Assembly: GCA_013397845.1 (NCBI GenBank)
Contig: VZTG01005436.1
Span: forward strand, 1,731,638 to 1,795,637
DNA: 64,000 nucleotides
Source of the DNA: Melanocharis versteri
Lineage: Eukaryota; Chordata; Aves; Passeriformes; Melanocharitidae
Direction: 5' to 3'
Positions 1-13,200 of this stretch are shown here, piece after piece (the first letter of the stretch is position 1; each line of letters opens with the position of its first letter). Both the position numbers and the translations under genes were made by a program. The notes beneath the pieces were generated by a model that saw only the letters and a program-made list of their open reading frames with translations, made no database searches and was not told the origin of the DNA.

Positions 1-1049
1 GTGACTGAGCTGCTGTAGAAAGAGCAACTCAAGAGAAAGATGCTTAACCGTCCAAGTCAGGTTTAAACACAAAAGAACCACCTGAGCGAGAAGCTGGGAG
101 GACAGCTCCCTCCAAATCCTGCCAAGATTTGGAACAGACATATTAGCAGCAAAGGGATAGTATCCGATGCAGCAAATAGGTGCCACAAACACCTGTAAAA
201 GCAGCTAGGGATTTGATCTCACCTAGTTTGACCAGAGACTGAACCACAGCAAGGAATTGGAAGAGCTGTCATCTCTAACCAAGTTAGACTCACTCTTTTT
301 CTTTTGGGTGCTAATTCTAAGTGTGGCAATGCCACTTCATCCTGAAATACCCATGCTAGCATTTGCAAAGCTACCTTGGCTTATAGATATTTTACAGTGC
401 AATTAATATGACCTGCTTCACAGGTAAGGCAATTTACTTGGATAAAGCTTTGCCCTTTCATGGTTATAGTGTTTCTAAGGTCACTGAATGCTGTCTTGGA
501 TATTTCTATATGTATATTTTGTACAATACATTGAGGAACAGCTCAGAATTACATTCACAGTGTTTTACCAGCAGTCAAGGAGTACTGGATGGAAATATTT
601 ATTGATGATAGACTTTTATACAGTAATTCAAATTTCATTTAGTTCTAATTCACCAGAAAACTAGAACTTCAGGCAGTAAATCTGACCTCAAGATACATTA
701 ATACTTAAAATGTGCAATGACTTGGGAAATGTGATATTTTGATTGAAAATCAATATGACTGTAAAATCCTTGCACTTATGACTTTTTATCATCTTGTTTT
801 CTTTGAATGATCTCTCCATATAATGAACAGCTGCATTTATGATCAAAGATGAGCACTCAAGAAAAGGGAACAAACAATATTCTCCAAAGAAGCAAATTTC
901 TCCCTGAAAGTAAAAATTCCTCTACTTTTGATGAGTCCTATTTATAACAACTGCTTATTGGTTTTTAATTAATTTGAAGTTGCCTCATGTCTTGGATGAG
1001 CAGTTTGTTTAAAACACAATAGAAATACATATATGGGTAAGATACTTAC
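1..1049 (-). other. CFAP54: CFAP54 intron after exon 45
   Basis: AT-rich, no exon, repeat or open frame that I can support. The next CFAP54 exon is not visible, so this intron extends beyond the window edge. Confidence 0.7.
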
Positions 1050-1256
1050 TGAGCTATCTTAGCCACTAAGACTGCTGCATGTAAACATCCCCAGGCTCCA
1101 GTCTGAGAAAGAAATTTCTGACTCATATCAGTTGATCTTCCAACTGCAAAGTAGTCTGTAGCATCCTTCAGAAAACCTAACTCTTGCCAGGTGTTAAGAG
1201 CATCAGCAATGTTGAGTGTGTCATCAAGGGCTTGACACCAATATTTAAAAGCAGCT
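1050..1256 (-). CDS. CFAP54: CFAP54 exon 45 (last exon in window)
   Basis: 207 nt. Acceptor ttttatgttacag, strong donor gtaagtatc. Encodes AAFKYWCQALDDTLNIAD and GCLHAAVLVAKIAQ, matching CFAP54. Ends in phase 0 with a good donor, so the gene continues to the left of the window. Confidence 0.94.
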
Positions 1257-4200
1257 CTGTAACATAAAAATACCATCATATTACTGACATTTTCCAAAGT
1301 GGAAGATAAGACCTGCTTCATTTTTCCTTTACTGCCTGAGATATAACTAATTCTGATTGGATCAAAAACTGAAATACAGTTTCTACAGCACAAAAAAAAG
1401 GATACCATTCCCAGTCAAGAGACTTATTGGGACTCAAATTCAATCATTAAGCCATAGACATTCCTTCTTAAAAACACAGAAATGCATAATTAATTTGCTT
1501 AATGGCAATTAGGTAGCTAAGAAAAATAAACAATGTCTAGGAAAAAGCCCTCTCAAAATATAGCTAATAGTGAGTTAGATGAAAGAAGTTATATGGACTA
1601 GAGGACAGCACAAGAACTTATAAGACAGTTAAGAAATATAGGACTGCCAATTAAAAAAAATGGAACTGTGATCTTTTTTAATCCAGTAACTATGTACCTT
1701 TTGTTTCCAGCATAAAAGTGAAGATTTCCAAGTTCATGTAGAGCCTGCACCTTGAGGTCTCTCTGGTCATTCATTTCAAGAATTCCTGTTATTTATTTTT
1801 AATCAGTTAAAAAAAACCATTGTCATATCATTTAACCAGTTACTGAATCTTGAACAAATTTTGCATGAGTAGACATGAATTCACATGTAATTCAATGCAT
1901 GAATACTTTTTTAAAATTTATTGGTCTTCTATATTTTACCTTCAAATGTACCATTTCTTATTTCTCATAATTTTGAAAACAAAATTAAGATATATAGATA
2001 TATAGATACATATGGACCTGTTTACCTAATCTTTTGTACTTTTTTTTTTCAGGCCTCTCAAATTTCTTCCTGTTCAGAAGACAAACTGGAAAGCAGGTCA
2101 TTGGCCCTGCTAAACATATCTGCCTGCATACAGCACAGTAGCACTCTCACAGGCTCATTTTTGGAACCCTTGCTGCAAATAAAACCACTTAGAGCATCTT
2201 GGCTACTACAGTTGACCTTATTAGCCACACAACAAAAATAGGTAGTAGTGAGGAGCTGTAACTGTATGAGTAAAGCCATACTAGAATGTAAGATGGATGC
2301 CAAGTAAATAGGTCTCTTATTCAAATGCACAGAATCGGAAAAGTCTGTTGGCTAGAAAAAGAAAAACTGTCATGGAATTAAAATGAATCTGGTAAACATT
2401 ACATCACATTCTGAACTGGGGATTAATCAGCGTAACACCACTGAAGTAATCCTTTTTCATAGAATGAGGTAACTGTAGAAATTATGAAGCAACTAGAGGC
2501 TTTTTTAGGATCTAATGCAGATTTCCTCAATCAAGAGGAAGAAGGTTGTATATTCCTGGAAACCAGCCTTCAGATAGTTATAGCTGTCTGACAGAGGAAA
2601 ATAACAATGGAATAAACATATATAAACACAGATAAGCAGAACATTGTTGGTTCTTAGCTTTAAGCAGAAACTTATGAAAAAATTACCTATTGTTTGCTCA
2701 TAGGAAGAGATAATTACTGAAAGCTGTGACTTTGGTATTGGTCTACTCTCAACCGTACTGGAGAAATAATATTTTTCTTGAGAAAGGTCACATGGTGTCG
2801 GTAGAAATATCACTTCATCTGCCACGTTAAATTTCAGCTTTCTGCTTGAAGAGATTTCACTGCTGATCACTCTTCCAGCATTTTCTAGATCAGAAAAGTG
2901 ACTTACATGATCAGTTTGGAAAAGTATTATACTATTTCTAGCACCACAAATATTTCCACACCACATTAGTCAAACAAACGAACAAATCCTGTGTACCCTA
3001 TTTCCATTTGGTTTCCCATGCTCTAATTCTGTGTGTCTCCTAATCAGACTCATTGGACATAATTCATTGGTCAGTGTAACCAAAGGATGTGTGCTCTGTT
3101 AGTGAAAATAAACTTGGGAAGACCTGCCAGTCAGTCCTCTGACAGAGGTATGGCTGCAGACAGACAGGTGACACAGCTGCATGAAAAAAAATTTATCATC
3201 CAACTACTAGACAAGTCATAGGAAATAAGGCTTAGAGTTTGTGCTCACAGAACTTCAAATTTAACTTTGTATTCTATAGTTTTTCTAATCATCAATAACT
3301 AAAATCTGGATTTAGAAAAATCTGTTCCTTTCACTCTTTACTATTTTAATTGCATATACGCTTAATTAAGGGAGAAACAGTTCAATGAATCACTCACCTT
3401 GTGTGTGTGCAAGAAATAATGAAAGTAGTTTTCTGCTGTGTCTCAGTGCTCTGCTGTGATATTTAGATTTTTCTAGAGTTTCTCTAAAACATGTCAGTGT
3501 ACCATTCACATCAAGAGGCACACAAACTAGGGCTTTTGCTTGATTGTGATCTAAAAGGAATTAATAATTATGGAGAAAAAAAATTGTAATACATAAATAA
3601 GTATGTTTAGTAAATCGCCCTGTAAAACATATTTGAAAACTTTCACAACTTCAAAACTAAAATATATTAGAATTTTTTTTTTCTTTGTTTCCTGTGGGTT
3701 TATGAATTAAAGCAAATTATTAACCACCAGGAACATTCATTCTATCAATAGCAGTGCTGATTCACACTAACTTCTGGGATTATTGCTGGATATCCAACAA
3801 TAAAAACAGAAAATTGGACCAAGACCACTGAGCTTCCTCACAGGCTGAAGGTTATCTGGCACCTGCATTGCTTTGCTTTCAGACATAGTCTGAATATACT
3901 TTGAAAGATCTTGACAACATTACAATCCATCCAAAATATCAAGAACAACAATTTGAAGACAAAGCTCAGTTTATATTAAAAGAAATACTGTAGGAAAAGT
4001 GGAAGAACTATGATAAGGAGAGGGTACAGAATTAAAAAAAAAATCCAGTATGAAAAAAAGAAAGGACTTTGGGAGAAAAGAGAACACACAATACTGAATT
4101 ATGCTCTGACCTGTAGAATCATTATTCATCTCAGGATTGGAAAAGAATCCAGGAACAACTCCTTCACTGGCAGAATGGGCAACAGGCAGCTGTAATTTGT

Positions 4201-7200
4201 ACCCTATGTAGTTTCTGCAAGTCATCTAAAAAGCAGGATTTGTTTCATGATAACTGAATAATATTAAGAAGAATCAATGTTTGGTTCTTACAGTTAAATA
4301 TCTATATACTCAGTCATATGACAAAATAAAAAGAGGACTAATTAAGAAAGACACCAACAGCCCACAACTAGTACTCTTGTCAATAAGAGGTGAAACATTC
4401 ACACCTAAATATTGGATGTAAGTGTTTCAAAGTTACTAAACTAAACTCGTCTCTGGTATTTGCCATAATCATCAACAATTCCCTGATGTTCAGCAAATAT
4501 TCCACCTTTTTTTCCCCAGAGGAATGCATGCTTGCACAGAACCTGTCACTGTAAGCATGCCTAAAGGACATGTTGCCTGGGAAACACAGTGGAATGCTGC
4601 ATAAGGAGATACGAAATAGCTCTAAGCAAGTAACAACTGCAGCCTAACTCTGGCAGAGAAGCAAACTTGCAGACTTCTATCAAGGACTAATCCACAACAG
4701 ACTTTTTATTTTGCTAATGTAGTTACATCACTGCAGAAGCAGAAGGACTAACAGAACTAGTTCTAGACTCTCTGAATGGCACTGATTTATGAAATGTAGC
4801 CATAAACTACAAATTTCTTACCTGAAATCCTTATTACCATTAACTAACACTAATCTTCAATCTGTAAGCTGTCTTTCAAAACTATGATTACTTTTCCATA
4901 GCTCAGTTATCAGCATTATGAGGCTGTTTGTCATGGTGCCCTTTTGTAAACAAAGGACCGTGTTCTGAATGGCTGGGCCTGAGAGAGTCAGCAGGAAACA
5001 GAGGATACAGAGCACCTCAGCTGCCCTTGCAAGGCAGGAGAGCCTTCAGAGTGCCTGCAAGCCCTGGGCACCACTGTGCTGTCTCTAGGCAAGGCAGTGG
5101 CTCCTGAACCCCACGCTCACGTTCATGTTCAGAACAAACCTGTTTGGTACTCCAAATCCCACTTCCCCTTCCTTTCCTTCAAGTTCTCCCTTTACATTAG
5201 GAATAGAATCATCCTAAAAATATCCACAGCGACACGGACCTCAGCAAAATTTCTTAGAAATAAACCTTACATTTAAAAAAAAAGGAAAATCCTAATTTCT
5301 AATAGCTAATTCAATGAAAAATTTCTAAGTGGCACTGTTAAGTAAATATATAGAGCCATGGCTTTCAATGAGAGGAATTTGCTGAGCTGCTTAGGGTTGT
5401 TTTTGGTGGTGATCAAGTTTTTTAAAATTCTTTATTGGCATTGTCAGTGTTTAGTTTAACGCAATTTTATAAATTTTGTTCCTTAGGAGCAGTGTTCCAA
5501 TGCAATATCCAAATAAATGGTTTAAGTTTAAAAGACTGGCATCTAGAAATAACATGAAATTAGATTTCGGCTTATAATATGGAATGGGTATGTTGTGCAT
5601 GGAAGAAATATCCTCTGGGTCACCTGCTGCTCTTGGAATCATGTCATACAAGCCTTTTCATGCACTTCAATCAATTATGTTCATTAATTTATTACAATTG
5701 ACTATTTGGGAACAGCATATTAATATAATCAGTGAAAGTGCTTCTCCATATTTAGTTCACATTAAGAGTCAGTGCCCCAAAAAGAAATCTGTGTTTCACC
5801 TTCTGCGCATCAGCAGACAGATATTTTGTGAAACGAGATGCATGGCTGTCTGGGCCACTGAATTGCTCTATCCTTTCCAGCAGCTGCCTCTGAGCGTACA
5901 CCAGCAGTGGGCTCACTTGTTCTGTGAACCTCTCACTGGAAAAAAAACAAAGTGAATTAAGCAATTCAATGGTATATTAAACTACATAATGTTGCTTTTT
6001 ACTTTTTATTAGAGTTGGTATAACTTACTGTGTAAATATGTTAAATTGTACAGCTATGTGTACCAGCGCTTCCCACTTCTTCATTTGATATAACAATTCT
6101 ATTGTTTTAAGAATCAGATTACATATCCATCTCATGTCAACCACATTCACATCATCCAGGAGAGGCTGGGGATGAAGATTAGAACCACCATTTTCATCCG
6201 CAATACCTCCTAAACAACTGGGAATGCAAAAGTCTCCTTCGGGATCCACAATCTACAGTGAAGAAACATTATTATACCTGTTATTTTTAAATGTGTTTTT
6301 AGGATAAATTAGTTACAAAGATTAGAAAGTACTGTAATCATCTAAAAAACTTGTTACAGAGAATAACTTGGAGATACCAGAATATAGTGCAAGAAAGAAA
6401 AAGCTATCTCTCTAGTGAAGATGTGATAACAAGGAGTTATCTTAATAAAAATAATTTTTACCTTTAGAGAACTGCTTGCTTGTAAGTCAATTATCATATC
6501 AATGATCGTGTCTGATGCAAAATAAAATGGCAACCAGATGGTGCTCCTAAGAAAATCCCAGGTGATGGGAAATGCATCAGGATGGGAATGCGACTGATTA
6601 GCAACCAATTGAAATTCCTGAGTATAGTTCCAAAGTTCTCGACAAGCATTTTGAAGCAATGTCCAGTGGCCACCACGGTGAGCAAGAACCTGTGTATACC
6701 ATTCAAAATATAATTATACCTTGGAAATGCAGAAATTAAAAGCTACATTCATTTATTGCAAAACTTAGGCATAAGTAATCTTTCAGAATTACAGTCTAGG
6801 CATTACATAACCTTAATTTTTACCTTTTCATAGAAGCACTAATTTATAATTGTATTTAATTGTTGGTTTTGGTGTGAGAATAAGAAACAAAAATTAATTC
6901 ACACCACCCATATGTGTGTTTTTACTTGGGTTTAGAAGGGTTTATGGGAAGAGTAGTTAGTCTGCATTTCCTTTCAATCACTGGTTCTCTTGTTTCTAGT
7001 GTGCCATTCACTAAGACCTGTAAAGGGAAAGGTAAGTCTGCAAGTATTTTCAGAAAAATTTAACAAACATGAGAAGAAAAGTTACAAAGGTGAAATGAAA
7101 AATAGAACAATTACATAAATTATTATATGTTTGATAGAAATATATATTATGATAGGTGATATCTCTGACATTTCATACATTGTACTTGCACATTTTTCAG

Positions 7201-10200
7201 AAGACAAGAAAACATTACTTTTAACCAGTGAAATTTTTTTGAAGTTTCTGAGGTGCGGGGTCTTTTCATGTAGAAAGTATTGTAACACAATGCTTAGCAA
7301 CAAATAGTTTAATAAGAAACCAACCACATCTTACCACTGCTCTTTTCAAATGCAAGAAGATGCTTGTAAAATGCTTCAGTAAAAGGGTATTTGATGGAAA
7401 CTGGTCCGTTTCTTCGGGGGTCTTTGTTGTTCGACTTCGAGGAGTTCGACTCTGTTTATTTCTGCTCTTAGGAGATTTATCTGTAACTGAAAACAAAAAG
7501 TTCAGTAGTTAAAATTGAGTTGAAGTTCTAAAAAAAAAAAAAGAAAAAACCAGTGAGCTAGGATTTTCCTGTGGCAGCTAAATACTTAAATGTTAGGAAA
7601 TGCCAATGTTGGGGTTATAATGTTTGCAAGGTTATGATATTTAAAATATAATATATAATAAATATATAAATAAATATATATTTACTTAGGAACTGGGAGA
7701 AGCAGGGATGAAAACAAGCTTGAGCAAAATAATAATGGGTACCAAATAGTTTGCAGCCTCAAAGCCAAAACACTATCCTCACTGAAGTTCTAGGAAGAAA
7801 TCACCATGGCAAGAAATCCCTTGGCAAACTTGCAAGAATCTTAAACAGAAGCCTCTTGAAAGGAGATGTTGGGAAGAAAGGAGGATTTCTGACAAGTTCT
7901 GTGGTACGTGTAGAATTGCTTCATTATTTTATTCACTATGGATTATCCTCCAAGGGGAAAGACAAAGGTTCATGGTAGTGGGATATGGTAATACCTGAAC
8001 TATAGGTTTCAGGTAGAAGCTAATTCCAAGCTATATAGTATTTGAACTCTATGCCAAACTACACCTTTTATGTAATTATTTTAATCAGAATTGTTGCAAA
8101 GGTTAGGAGTTAGTAAACAGTTCAGCAACTTTCAGTGGTTCTCAGTGACTGGTAAGCATCAAGGCAAAAGTGTTTATGTGAAAGTAAGCTGTTGCAAAGA
8201 GAACCAGTGAATTCAAGTGTTAGTTTTTGTCACACCTCCTTGGAAAAGGCAAAGAGGACAGTTGATTTTACCTAAGGAAGTCCTACATGGAAAGATGGGA
8301 GAATTTTGATCTTTATAGCTGTGGTAAGAATGTGTCCCTGAAGAGCTATTGAAAAGACCAAGCCCGTGATTACTCGTTGAACTTCTGGTGCCTATGCAGA
8401 CTACTTTGTGTTGACTTCTATGCTATCACTAACATCTGAGGAAATCTAAGTCCTGCATTTCACAACTACCCACAGACAGGAGCCTTTTGGCTCTTGTTTC
8501 AACTAAAACAGGAGTTTTAGTCCTCACAGGACTAAAAATAGAATAATAAAAGTCAAATGTGAAAGACAGAGAAATTAAGTAAAAGTGGTAGAAAATAAAT
8601 TGGTCCTGAGGTAGCTTCTGACAAAGGAAACACTGGGGAGAATGTAGTAGGGAAGGAAAAGTAAACTCTACTTAAAATTTGAAAGATAATAATAAATTTC
8701 AGTCTATAACTTTTAAACCTACTTACAGAATGACCCAGGAAATTTTTGAACTGCTAGGAAACTACCAATTACAAACCTCAGAAACTGAAAGAAATTATCA
8801 ATGCATTCAGAATAACTCAGAATATTATCAATTTGATATGTCTAGGTAGTGTGGTATCTGCAAACCTAAAGCTAGTATCATTAATTATTTAAACTTACAA
8901 ACTTGTTACTAAAGTATAGGATAAAGAATAACTAATTGATAAAATGTAACATATTTATTAATAGATTAACCAATGCTCAGAATTATTAGACATACGCCAT
9001 CACTTACTATGATTTCTGTTATACTAGGTATGCCAAAAAAATATAGAGGACAACTGAAATCTAGAAATGTCTTCTATTAACTTGGCATGACTGGCTGTTT
9101 TTCCAAAGGTGATGTGGACAACTAATGATGGAGGTCAAGACAGACAGAAATCAGGAGAAAAAAAAAGTTAAGTTGAAACTGACTTCAGTTGCGCACCAAT
9201 AAAAGTTCTTACAGGTTTGGGTTTCGGTCATTTCTGTCTTTTCAAGGAGAGGAGGAGTTGGTTTTCCTGCGTTATCCTCTGCAGCTTCTCCTGCCAGTAC
9301 AGTGCCAGAATTGTTTAATAAGAATATCTCAGGGTCCAAAATATTGTAACTGCAGAACGGGAAAAAGAGAAGAAAACACAAAAAAAACCCCCATAAAATA
9401 TCAATAAGAATTTTGATATACATACACAAAATTGTTTCTCAGAAGTGATTATTTTCCAGCAGCTTTAGGAATCAGAAATAATGAATGATAGCCAAATGTT
9501 ATAAGGAACCGAAAAATAACTTAGCACAGTATATTTCAAAGCTTCCATCTCATCAATCAAGTAAGCAACCATAAATGTGCCTGATGTCCACAGGTTGGAA
9601 AGCAAAACTTGTTACAAAGTAACAAGTAATTTGTATTTGAAAGCTGAACTGTTCATATGAATATATTGTAATTCAGATCTTTCTGCATTAACAGCAATAA
9701 AAAAGCAATAAAACAGCAATAAATCTATATTAATAGCAATCACTGATAGTGCAGTAAGATGTACCTGTCCAGATGCTGTGAACCACTAATTCCAATATTA
9801 TATTGCTCTTCCAGGTTCTTTTTAAATAAGTGGTAGTGTGCAACTGCCAGATAGATATTCATCTGAGACTTCCAGGGCATCTCTTCAAGACACATGTGAC
9901 AAAACTGGCTTCGGGTTACGTATTTAGTCAACAGCATCACTAAGGTTTGATGAGCTAATTTTTTCAACTTGTCCTTGCCTTTCCTAAACCAAAACATATG
10001 AAGTAGCAAAAAAATGAAACTGTTTTCTTGAAGCTCTAGAAAAGACAGTCCTGGTAAAGATACACAGAAGCATCCCACTGCATATCCCCAGGTTTATATG
10101 CATAAGTAGATAAGCATATGACATACTCCTGAGTAAAAGACTTTTGCTTTAGTCAAGAAAAGCAACTGTGCTTTCCCTCTTTAAGTGCACTTAACACACA

Positions 10201-13200
10201 ATAAACCCTATTTTATATTTTACCAACTTCCATAAGGTATTTGTCTTAGTACTTTAAAAAGTTTAGCTCAGTTTGAAGTTATTTGTACCTGAATTGTACA
10301 AACAGATTATTATACTATAAATCTGGATAACTCTTTTTATCGCTTTGCTTTGGTAGTTAATCATCTCAAATGTGAAGAGAACATAATATTTCAAATCTGG
10401 ATGCCCGCCTTTAATTTCCAGCCAAAGCTTTTTAAAGTTTCTCTGACAGATGAAGAAATTCTGTATTACTTCACAAACATACAATGCTATATTCAAACCA
10501 AATCTCATTTTTTCTTATTTTTTTAATTAACTGTAAACTGATCCCTCTATTAATCTAAATTATTTTTCTGCCTGTTTTCCACCTTTAAAATGTGGGCAGA
10601 ATAGTATACCACATACAATTTTGATTATATTATACACCATTACTATTACGTAAGATACAAAAGAGTAGCTGGAAAAAACCCAGGATAGGTTTAACATCCC
10701 CTCTTCTGCTGAAAGCCATGAAAATAATTTTAAGTAAGCTAGGGTTTTTTCTGTCTAGGAGGAATAATAACATTTTTGGATGGTTTAGGTGAATATTTAG
10801 AAGATTATATGGAAACTTTTTTAGGTTATATAAAACACTTCCAGAATGAGTTACATGATTGCTTACATGCAAATATTTATATTTTCCTACTTGCTAATTG
10901 CTGGAAGCATAAGCGACCAAAGGACCAAGTTAGGAATACTATACATTCTTTTACTCAGAAGGTAATGTTATTGGCAAGTGAAACAAATATAAACAAATAT
11001 CTGCCAAAAGAATAGGTGAATGAATTTTTTTTTTTTTATCAAAAAAACAGTTTTCTGGAAGCTACAGACCAGATAGTCCAAAAAGACTAGCACAAGGACT
11101 ACAAAAATCATTCTGAAACTACCTGAACATCAGGAAATAATAAATATTTTTTCTTAGTTTTGTAACAGGTAAACTCCCCAACACAGTTTGAAAAGCATTA
11201 TAATACACAGATCAACAGAGCTTTTCCACCTTGATGAATCAACATACTCAAGCTAACACAATTGAAACGCAATCTTTGATTATTAATACAAAGACTTGAA
11301 ATCTTTAACAACTATTTTCTTAAACAGAAATGCAATAAAATTTGTTTCCTTGAGTGGAAACCAATTTTATCCTAAACTAAATCAGAAAAATAAGAGGACT
11401 GTGCAGAAATTAATCTTATTGATATAAAACAAAAAATTAAAAAGCACACTTAATTGTAAACTAAATTTCAGTCAAAATATTTTTTTCTGCATATGAGCCT
11501 GACACCTGTGTTCATTTACTTTTGTGTTTCTGGAGAATTCATTGCATCTGGATTTTTCATTAAATACTCTCTAAGAGGTCCTTTTTTAGGCACGGCTTTT
11601 TTCGTTGGTTTCTTCGAAGGTGATGGCTTTGGTTTCTTTGAAGGTGAGGTATCCTTTCCCTTTAAAAAAAATCTTGCATCAAAATCTTAAATATACTTCA
11701 AATACTTATTTATACCTACATTATCCATTTCTTGAGGTATAGAGCAGTTTGGCTTACTTACACTAGGAAGAAAACATTAAAAAAAAAAATCCTGGAACTG
11801 GTTGTCAAAACAGGGCTGCAAAAGGAATACTTACAAATTCCAGAAAACTTCAACATTTTTCTGGAAAATACATGTCAAATGCCTGACACCAAGGAGCCAG
11901 CCAGGTCCCTAAATATTTCCTTTCATATACCAGTGTTTTCATCACAGAAATAATGACAGTTCTTTTCTTATTATTATGAACAATAAAACTTTAGAATGCA
12001 AAAACTGAGACAGAAAAACCCTTTTCCTAATCTATCTCAGATGCTAGCAGTATTACAACATTACTAGAGGATTACGAGGGAAAAAACTCTTCCTCCAAAA
12101 TAATACAAATCCATTAAGATTATTTGTATCTTCCAGTAAAAGTAAAAATTTATTTTAAATTGATTCTGAACAAAAAGCCTTTATTGTGCAATTAGAATAT
12201 CTGCACAAGGACATAACCATGAACAATTACTCATAAAAAAGTGTAAGTACATACTGTACAAAAAGGCCTGAGCGGATCTCCTTTTCTGAATGTGATGGTA
12301 CCCAAAGCATTTCCCATTACCACCATGTTATTTTAAAGGGAGTGAAGAAAGGCAAGTTTCTGCTGATTTTGGAATGCATTATTCTGACTCATCTCAAATT
12401 CTCGCAATTTTTGGTCTTTCAGATGAATCCCATGCCAACTTTTCTTCCTGGTTTTAGGAGTGCAGAGGTCAGCTGAGGACTAGAGTTTGTATCCCAAATT
12501 TTAGCAACTGTGGATGTCTTCAGATGAGGTTTTTATGAGACAATTTTTAAAAATGAATTTTTGTTCTTATGGTATTGCTACCCAGTAAAAACACACAACT
12601 CCTTAAAAGTAAAACTCACTTTCTGAACTCCTGTAGCACGTGTGCTTTCTCCCAGAGTGAGAGATCTTGCTTGTGTTGAAATTCCATCAGCACCGAGGAA
12701 GTTCTCATTCCTCCTGGTAAAAAATATTATTAAAATCATCATCATCATCATCATCATCATGTTAAATTCCTTTCATAGTATCTTTGGGTACATATAGGGT
12801 ATCTTTGGGAACATATAGAGCACATCATGCAATTCCTATTTCATTTGCAGTTTTAAATTCAAAAGATTTTCTTTTCTTCATCCTCTTCAGAAAATAGAAA
12901 GCATTAACTTTCAAGGTTTTTTATAGAAATCTGAATTTGTGAGTAACAACTATATCACCTTCCTAATGCCTATTAAAACATAACAGTTTTCTTCATTACC
13001 CAAATTATACTACAGAATTCTGCAAAGAATTTCTTCACATCCTATTGTTTTGGTCTCTTGTAACTACAATTCCTGTTCCCTAAAATATATATCTCATTTT
13101 CACTGACTATTTTCCTTTCACATTTTAGAAATACTGGTGTGCTTTTTTAAAAATGGGATCTTTTCAGTTAAGTGTCTACAATTTGGCTCAATTTCTCTTT

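Noticed and set aside
12578..12760. Minus-strand frame starting with eight Met
   Set aside because: The Met run is the (ATC)n microsatellite read through an intron; only 12620-12713 is exon 31.
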